Below, one piece after another: positions 58,942 through 64,000 of a stretch of 64,000 bases of DNA (position 1 is its first letter; the number at the start of each line of letters is the position of its first letter). The notes below the pieces were generated by a model. The model was given only the letters and a program-made list of their open reading frames with translations, was not told where the DNA came from and made no database searches. Source of the stretch: Dyadobacter flavalbus (lineage in GTDB: Bacteria > Bacteroidota > Bacteroidia > Cytophagales > Spirosomataceae). Position numbers and translations under genes: made by a program. Location of the stretch: NCBI RefSeq assembly GCF_006149045.1, contig NZ_VBSN01000026.1:1-64000 (forward strand). The letters run 5' to 3'.

Positions 58942-59997
58942 ATGGATAATTTAAAGTATGACGTTGATTACCGGATTTGGCTCGGTGAGATTAGGCTTAA
59001 AATTGAGTCTTCACAGATTAAAGTCGCAGTTGCTGTTAATTCTGCTCTAATTAGTTTCTATTGGGAACTTGGTAAACTGATCGTAGAAAAGCAAGCTGAG
59101 ACTCAGTGGGGTGACAAGCTAATAGATACATTGTCGAAAGATTTAAAAGAGGATTTCTTAGACATTAAGGGATTATCGTCTTCAAATCTAAAATACTGTA
59201 AGCGATTCTATTCTTTTTACTCACCGCCAATTGGTCAACAGGCTGTTGACCAATTACAAAGTCAACTATTCCTTCAGATACCCTGGGGGCACAATATTCT
59301 AATTTTTACAAAGTCAAAAAACTTGCAAGAGGCAAACTTCTATCTTCAACAAACTCTTGAAAATGGATGGAGCAGAGATATATTGGCATTACAGCTTAAG
59401 TCTAATTTATATAGTAGGTTAGGGTCGTCGATCACAAATTTCAGTTCAACTCTACCAAAGCCATTTTCTGATTTGGCTCAGCAAACCTTGAAAGATCCCT
59501 ATATTTTTGACTTTTTAACACTTGGGCCCAAAGCTAAGGAGCTAGACATAGAAATACAACTCACTCAACACGTTACCCAATTCTTACTGGAGCTTGGAAA
59601 AGGGTTTGCTTTCATCGGAAGGCAGTACCACCTGGTAGTCGGCGATTCGGACTACTATATAGATCTGCTATTCTATCATGTGAAACTAAAATGTTACGTA
59701 GTAATTGAACTAAAAAATACAAAGTTTACTCCCGAATACACTGGGAAGCTGAATTTCTATCTTTCGGCAGTGGATTCAATTCTTAAAACCGAAGATGATA
59801 GGCCAACCATCGGAATGTTATTATGTCGAGACAAAAATAATGTAGAAGCAGAGTTTGCCCTGCGTGACATAAACAAGCCAATGGGAATCAGTGAATTCAC
59901 AATTACAGAAATGCTACCGGAAGATTTAAGGAGTAATTTTCCGACGGTTGAGGAAATTGAAAATGAACTTAGAAATTTGGATAGTGAGGTGAAATAG
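58942..59997 (+). CDS. DUF1016/YhcG-type PDDEXK nuclease
   Basis: 351 aa. N-terminal DUF1016 helical domain (about 10-150; VAVAVNSALISFYWELGKLIVE, LSSSNLKYCKRFYSF) and a C-terminal PDDEXK domain with D241 (DSDYYIDLLFYH) and ExK E256-K258 (CYVVIELKNTKF). Members occur widely in defence islands and with restriction-modification genes. Here it precedes a small membrane protein and a truncated type III-like methyltransferase, so it may be part of a former defence locus. Confidence 0.9.
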   Translation: MDNLKYDVDYRIWLGEIRLKIESSQIKVAVAVNSALISFYWELGKLIVEKQAETQWGDKLIDTLSKDLKEDFLDIKGLSSSNLKYCKRFYSFYSPPIGQQAVDQLQSQLFLQIPWGHNILIFTKSKNLQEANFYLQQTLENGWSRDILALQLKSNLYSRLGSSITNFSSTLPKPFSDLAQQTLKDPYIFDFLTLGPKAKELDIEIQLTQHVTQFLLELGKGFAFIGRQYHLVVGDSDYYIDLLFYHVKLKCYVVIELKNTKFTPEYTGKLNFYLSAVDSILKTEDDRPTIGMLLCRDKNNVEAEFALRDINKPMGISEFTITEMLPEDLRSNFPTVEEIENELRNLDSEVK

Positions 59998-60002
59998 TTA
60001 GA

Positions 60003-60515
60003 ATGATTATCGCAATATCATCGGTACATCAGAATGTAGTATTAAAAGGGATGAAAGATATTTTAGAAAGTATATCATATGTAGTAGCTATAATAGGAGG
60101 AGTTGCAGGTGCTATCTTTTATTTCCAAAAAAAACATAATTTTAGCTCTGTAAATTTTGATACTCAATTTACTGGAAACCTAGGTAATGAAGGCAATATT
60201 GGTGACGATGTTGCTCCATCACACTATGTTGAGCTTGAACTTACTGCAACAAATGGTACTGTTTCAGGAATTGCTAATACAAGACGTCTGACATCTGAAA
60301 CTCAATGGTCTGGTTTATCGGTGGCGGGTAAAAGAAAAAGCAATGTAGCTTATTTAGATATTACACATGTTCGTGGGGGGAGAGTAATTTATGTTCATAA
60401 GTTTACGCTTACTCTAAAAAATAATAATTTTTACTGGAAAAAGATTTCTACCGAAGACAACGATTTTTTTCCAGAAACAGCAACTTTATTTAAATATGTT
60501 AACCAAACACTTTGA
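60003..60515 (+). CDS. small membrane-anchored protein, unknown
   Basis: 170 aa, starting 5 bp after the nuclease stop. One helix near the N-terminus (about 25-43; SYVVAIIGGVAGAIFYF) and a soluble beta-rich domain (ELELTATNGTVSGIANTRR, WSGLSVAGKRKSNVAYLDITH, IYVHKFTLTLKNNNFYW). A later start at the Met of MKDILESI (60051) is also possible. No family recognised. Tight linkage suggests it works with the DUF1016 nuclease (inference). Confidence 0.65.
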   Translation: MIIAISSVHQNVVLKGMKDILESISYVVAIIGGVAGAIFYFQKKHNFSSVNFDTQFTGNLGNEGNIGDDVAPSHYVELELTATNGTVSGIANTRRLTSETQWSGLSVAGKRKSNVAYLDITHVRGGRVIYVHKFTLTLKNNNFYWKKISTEDNDFFPETATLFKYVNQTL

Positions 60516-60635
60516 TGATTTGTAGGGAGATGACTTCCTAAATAGGCAAGTCGGTTCAACCGATAATGTCATTGGGAGGTACTTGCAACGCATTCGCCTG
60601 TTCGATTTTTTATTACACAAGCCTTAGATATAAAT

Positions 60636-60867
60636 ATGCCTACCCTTCATTGGATCGGAAAAGATAAAGTTGTTAATCACCATCTCGATGTTCCATATCG
60701 AGTTTTAAATCATCAATATGGCTTTACAGCGTCGGATGGACAAACTTCAAATTCGACAGAAAGTGGTAACAAAATAATACATGGTGATAACCTTGAGGCA
60801 CTAAAATCCTTGCTTCCTGAGTATGAGGGACGAATTAGATGTATCTATATTGATCCTCCTTATAATG
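60636..60867 (+). pseudogene. type III-like DNA adenine methyltransferase, truncated by an IS
   Basis: Only the first 77 codons remain: a start like Mod subunits (MPTLHWIGKDKVVNHH), the GNKIIHGDNLEALKSLLPEY helix and IRCIYIDPPYN, the catalytic DPPY motif. From 60866 the frame runs into the IS terminal inverted repeat and reads a chimeric tail to 61025. A functional Mod protein needs several hundred more residues. The sequence right of the IS does not resume the methyltransferase, so the rest was deleted or displaced. Confidence 0.8.
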
Positions 60868-60951
60868 TAAATCGTCATCAAAAAGTGGACAAAATGGGTG
60901 AAAATAAGAAGAGACAATTCAGTAAATTGTTTCACTTAAACATCCTTAATT

Positions 60952-61266
60952 ATGTCCAATTCAAACAAAGGACCACTTCCCAGTCGATCATCCAAAACTG
61001 CTCAGCCAGTTGCCTCAACTTCTGAGCGCAAACCTGCTTTATCCATCATCAGAGACATTCAGCGGCAAACCCGACGCCAATACACAGCTGAAGAAAAGAT
61101 CCGCATTGTTCTGGAAGGGTTGCAAGGTGAGCAATCAGTAGCCGAAATATGTAGACGAGAAGGGCTCAACACCAATATCTATTACCGCTGGAGTAAAGAG
61201 TTTTTGGAAGCAGGCAAAAAACGATTAGCTGGCGATACCACCCGGGAAGCCACCGCTCCGGAAGTG
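60952..61266 (+). pseudogene. outer IS orfA, 5' part (interrupted; 3' part at 62689-62787)
   Basis: HTH_Tnp_1 transposase A: RRQYTAEEKIRIVLEGLQGE and SVAEICRREGLNTNIYYRWSKEF. The frame breaks where the inner IS starts, at codons for Glu-Val. Joining base 61266 to 62689 restores the frame: it continues QSIKSENEALKQLVAEL and LENRVLKKNLKAED and stops at 62787, a normal leucine-zipper end for IS3 OrfA (138 aa). The gene is therefore broken in this copy but reconstructable. Confidence 0.85.
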
Positions 61267-61334
61267 TGTTCTAGCCCCCTAATTAACCGGACTAAATTTT
61301 AAAAAAGATTTAGTAGAGTTAAATTAGATTTCAA

Positions 61335-61646
61335 ATGGGAACACGAAGACAATTTACATTAGATCAAAAGATGCAGATTTTGCGGGAGGCTGAATCTGAG
61401 GGTATGTTGACGACCTGCCGTAAATTTGATTTATCACAGGCTTTGTTTTACCGCTGGAAGCATCAGTTTGAGCACAAGGGTAAGGACGGACTTCTGCCAC
61501 AGTACAAAACCATAGATCCGGAACTGCGGGCCATCCAGCAGGAAAATGAACGCTTAAAAAGGATCGTTGCTGACCAGGCATTGGAACTGGCTGTTAAGAC
61601 TGAGCTTTTAAAAAAAACGGAACAGCTGCGCATGCAAGGAAGATGA
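61335..61646 (+). CDS. inner IS transposase OrfA
   Basis: 103 aa. HTH_Tnp_1 domain (RRQFTLDQKMQILREAESEG, TCRKFDLSQALFYRWKHQFE) and a leucine-zipper-like C-terminus (IQQENERLKRIVADQALELA, VKTELLKKTEQL). Overlaps orfB by 4 bp (ATGA), so OrfB is probably made by translational coupling. Confidence 0.9.
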   Translation: MGTRRQFTLDQKMQILREAESEGMLTTCRKFDLSQALFYRWKHQFEHKGKDGLLPQYKTIDPELRAIQQENERLKRIVADQALELAVKTELLKKTEQLRMQGR

Positions 61647-62647
61647 CGGTCGAAAAGTTTAAGGACAAAGTTAGGATCAGCCGCTTACTTGCCTGGTGCT
61701 CAGAGCATAAGAGCAGCTGGTACTACAGACGGTCTGCAAATAGACCTGGCAGAAAGCCCAGCACGCACACAATGACTGTAACTGGTGGGATGGTGGCTAA
61801 TCAAAAGGTTATTGTAGCTATCAGAAAGATTTTAAATGAAGAATTTGTTTGCTATGGTTATCAGAAAACCACATCAGAGCTCAGAGATGCAGGATTTATT
61901 ATCAATCCAAAAAAGACTTACAGATTGATGGCAGAAGAAAAACTGCTCTTAAACAAAAAGGTTATTCAGACCACAGGAAAACGAGAGTTTGTCAAGGCCC
62001 GGAAGGTAAAAGCGAAGCATCCAATGCAGTATCTGGCCATGGATATTAAGTATGTATACATTCATGGCGAAAAACGAAATGTATTTTTGTTAACGGTCAT
62101 AGATATCTGTACACGTAAGGTGTTGGGACATGTGCTAAAACCCAGCATCAAGAAGCATGATGTGGTTTTACTGCTAGACGGTGTGTTGCAGGAGTATCAG
62201 GTGAAGGGCATTCGATTAAGAAATGACAATGGCAGTCAATTTATAGCTCACCTCGTAAGAGAATATCTGAAAGAAAACGATGTTGTGCAAGAGTTCACAC
62301 ATGTGGCAACACCAGAAGAGAACGGCCATATTGAAGCGCTGCATAGTATTTTAGAGCGAGAAGTAATCAGGCGTTACTGGTTTGATACCTATCATTATGC
62401 AAAGTGGAAAATTGCAGACTATTACCAATTTTATAACAGCAAAAGAAGGCATGGATCCATCAAAATGATGAGTCCGGAAAAATACTGGCAATTTTATTTT
62501 TCGGATTATTTGCCCAATGCAAAACCAGCTGAGAGTGGAATGATTGTCAAGGGTTCCGACGCAGGAGGAACTTGCGAAGCCCTTGACAATCATGGAGCAA
62601 AGGCTAGCTTCGCATTGGTAAATAAGAGGCAAAGTCTTCTAAACTGA
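61643..62647 (+). CDS. inner IS transposase OrfB (DDE integrase core)
   Basis: 334 aa. N-terminal HTH_21 segment (IVAIRKILNEEFVCYGYQKT) then the rve core with the catalytic triad: D in LAMDIKYVYIHG, D in IRLRNDNGSQF, E in PEENGHIEALHSILE. Full length with an intact C-terminus (RRHGSIKMMSPEKYW). Likely functional. Confidence 0.92.
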   Translation: MTVEKFKDKVRISRLLAWCSEHKSSWYYRRSANRPGRKPSTHTMTVTGGMVANQKVIVAIRKILNEEFVCYGYQKTTSELRDAGFIINPKKTYRLMAEEKLLLNKKVIQTTGKREFVKARKVKAKHPMQYLAMDIKYVYIHGEKRNVFLLTVIDICTRKVLGHVLKPSIKKHDVVLLLDGVLQEYQVKGIRLRNDNGSQFIAHLVREYLKENDVVQEFTHVATPEENGHIEALHSILEREVIRRYWFDTYHYAKWKIADYYQFYNSKRRHGSIKMMSPEKYWQFYFSDYLPNAKPAESGMIVKGSDAGGTCEALDNHGAKASFALVNKRQSLLN

Positions 62648-62800
62648 TTTGCCAAAACAGTCCGAATAATAGGGGGTCGAAACAAGTGCAATCTATAAAA
62701 TCAGAAAATGAAGCCCTCAAACAACTGGTAGCTGAACTGAGCCTAGAGAATCGGGTATTAAAAAAAAACCTCAAAGCTGAAGATTAATCCTTATCACCAT

Positions 62801-63775
62801 ATGACCCAATCTGAAAAGATGGAAATCATTACATTAGTTGAGCAATCCTCAATTAGCATAAAGGCCACCCTTAGCGAACTAGGCATCAATCGATCAACCT
62901 TCTACGAGTGGTATAAACGCTATCTAAATGATGGCTTTGATGGTTTGGCTGATCAGCCTTATCGGCGTACCAGTGGGTGGAATCAGTTGCCGCCTGCTGA
63001 AAAAAGCCGCATTGTTGAACTAGCCTTAGAACAACCGGATCTTTCCAGTCGCGAGTTAGCATGCTATATCGTTGATAATGAAGGATGGTTTGTATCAGAA
63101 TCTACAGTTTACCGTATCCTAAAAAGCCAGGGATTAATCACTACGCCAGCTTATAGATTGATGGAAGCAACTGATCATTTCTATAAGCCAACCACTGCTC
63201 CTAATCAGCTTTGGCAAACTGATTTTACCTATTTTAAGATCAAGCGCTGGGGTTGGTATTATCTCTCAACAGTATTGGATGATTATTCGCGTTACATCCT
63301 GGCTTGGGAACTATGTCCGGGTATGCAAGCGGTGGATGTGGAGCGAACTGTGCAAGCAGCTCTGAAAGTCAGTAATTTGAAGGCAGGTCAGCGGCCTCGT
63401 ATCTTGTCCGACAATGGGTCTGCTTATGTATCTAGGTATCTGAAAGAATACTTAACTGGAGAAAACATCGATCATATCCGGAGTGCTCCGTTTCATCCCA
63501 TGACCCAAGGTAAGATTGAGCGCTATCACCGATCAATGAAAAACGTTCTGTTACTGGAACACTATTATAGCCCTGATGAATTGAGTAGCCGACTGACTGA
63601 GTGGGTGCATTACTATAATCATCAACGCTACCATGAATCGCTCGATAATGTGACACCCGCAGATGTCTATTGGGGTCGTCAAAAGCAGATTTTAGCAGAC
63701 CGGCAAAAAACCAAGCAGTTATCCATGATTAATCGACGGAAAAATCATATTTTTCAGAACTTACAAAGTAAGTAA
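62801..63775 (+). CDS. outer IS transposase OrfB (DDE integrase core)
   Basis: 324 aa. N-terminal HTH (SIKATLSELGINRSTFYEWY), HTH_21-like section and rve core: D in LWQTDFTYFKIK, D in RILSDNGSAYVS, E in MTQGKIERYHRSMKN. Complete. Its start lies 13 bp after the restored orfA stop and in another frame; because orfA is interrupted, the element can probably not move unaided. Confidence 0.92.
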   Translation: MTQSEKMEIITLVEQSSISIKATLSELGINRSTFYEWYKRYLNDGFDGLADQPYRRTSGWNQLPPAEKSRIVELALEQPDLSSRELACYIVDNEGWFVSESTVYRILKSQGLITTPAYRLMEATDHFYKPTTAPNQLWQTDFTYFKIKRWGWYYLSTVLDDYSRYILAWELCPGMQAVDVERTVQAALKVSNLKAGQRPRILSDNGSAYVSRYLKEYLTGENIDHIRSAPFHPMTQGKIERYHRSMKNVLLLEHYYSPDELSSRLTEWVHYYNHQRYHESLDNVTPADVYWGRQKQILADRQKTKQLSMINRRKNHIFQNLQSK

Positions 63776-63829
63776 AAACCTCTCTTTTCTTTTCACCCGC
63801 ATCTGTCCACTTTTGGTTGACGACGTACA

Positions 63830-64000
63830 TATTTAACCCCGTGTTGCATTCATAACAATCCAGCACTTGGGAAGAAATAATGTAAGCATCCGTATGGCCA
63901 GTTGCTGGCCAATCATATCCGGATACCCGTTAACTGGGTGAAAGTACATGGTTTGGCTAAGCCTAACCACATCTATATGCTGCCGGTAAACAAGCTAATA
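63830..64000. other. right-edge sequence, unresolved
   Basis: 171 bp right of the outer IS. A plus-strand frame is open from 63881 to the edge (CKHPYGQLLANHIRI...), and a minus-strand frame also lacks stops over about 55 codons. Neither is recognisable, and neither continues the truncated methyltransferase. Confidence 0.3.

Larger units (their letters stand above)
61267..62684 (+). mobile_element. inner IS3-family element
   Basis: 1418 bp. Terminal inverted repeats begin TGTT and share the CCCCCTA and CGGACT blocks (61267-61293 and 62659-62684). It is flanked by a 4-bp duplication AGTG (61263-61266 and 62685-62688). It carries complete overlapping orfA and orfB, so it is the younger insertion and possibly active. 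Confidence 0.85.
60866..63829 (+). mobile_element. outer IS3-family element, interrupted by a second IS
   Basis: 2964 bp including the inner IS; about 1542 bp without it. The ends are 25-bp inverted repeats (60866-60890 and 63805-63829) starting TGTA and ending AAAAGTGGAC, with four mismatches. orfA (60952) and orfB (62801) are the two-gene IS3 layout. No short target duplication flanks it (TTATAA on the left, TATTTA on the right), fitting a deletion next to the element after insertion. Confidence 0.8.

Noticed and set aside
62755..62800. Programmed -1 frameshift at the run of eight A (62761-62768) joining outer IS orfA to orfB
   Set aside because: Checked by codon: from the orfA frame a -1 shift runs into TGA, and orfB lies in the +1 frame. 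OrfB has its own ATG at 62801.

Overview
The window looks like a Bacteroidota chromosome, most like the Cytophagales (Dyadobacter/Spirosoma type). This is inferred from type IX secretion sorting domains (YPNP...IYILK ends), a carboxypeptidase-regulatory-like TonB receptor, a ligand-sensing two-component propeller kinase, LytTR regulation, TAT-exported oxidoreductases and weak ribosome binding sites. No rRNA, intact tRNA or CRISPR array was seen.

Positions 1 to about 29.6 kb are ordinary chromosome. A LytS-type sensor kinase (minus strand) and a LytTR response regulator flank a locus for large secreted repeat proteins. That family recurs at 23.3-28.3 kb: three proteins (817, 634 and 648 aa) share an N-terminal domain of about 220 residues and tandem Cys-containing modules, and two of them sit directly upstream of a short T9SS-sorted partner. 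Between these loci lie an outer membrane protein, a sugar isomerase plus multidomain PQQ-type dehydrogenase operon, a DUF1810 protein, an NAD(P)-binding protein, a TonB receptor with a type I phosphodiesterase, and a catalase. A SAM methyltransferase follows the second repeat-protein locus. Many units end in clear hairpins.

At 29,645 the 3' half of a tRNA-Pro(GGG) gene (minus strand), with its own terminator on the chromosomal side, marks one end of a genomic island that runs off the right edge. The island starts with a tyrosine integrase and a mobilisation/replication block: excisionase-like HTH, SF3-like helicase, a repeat cluster resembling an origin, primase, a predicted oriT, MobC-like protein, relaxase and a coiled-coil membrane protein. 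No conjugation apparatus is visible, so it looks mobilisable rather than self-transmissible.

The cargo (37.5-57.6 kb) is a redox cluster: an AraC regulator, three cupins, two alpha/beta hydrolases, two aldo/keto reductases, a Zn alcohol dehydrogenase, a flavodoxin, a carboxymuconolactone decarboxylase-like protein, an ABM monooxygenase, an NTF2-like protein, two molybdenum hydroxylase large subunits with one 2Fe-2S subunit, c-type cytochromes and two PQQ-type sugar dehydrogenases. A 29-bp bipartite operator (ATTGGTAAG, 10 nt, ATNNGTATA) occurs once in each of the four long intergenic gaps. This predicts one AraC-controlled regulon of four rightward units and is the most interesting signal here.

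The right end (58-64 kb) is a recombination/defence remnant: a serine recombinase, a DUF1016 PDDEXK nuclease, an unknown membrane protein and a type III-like DNA methyltransferase cut off at its DPPY motif by an IS3-family element. That element is itself interrupted by a second IS3-family element with a 4-bp target duplication, and removing the inner copy restores the outer orfA in frame.
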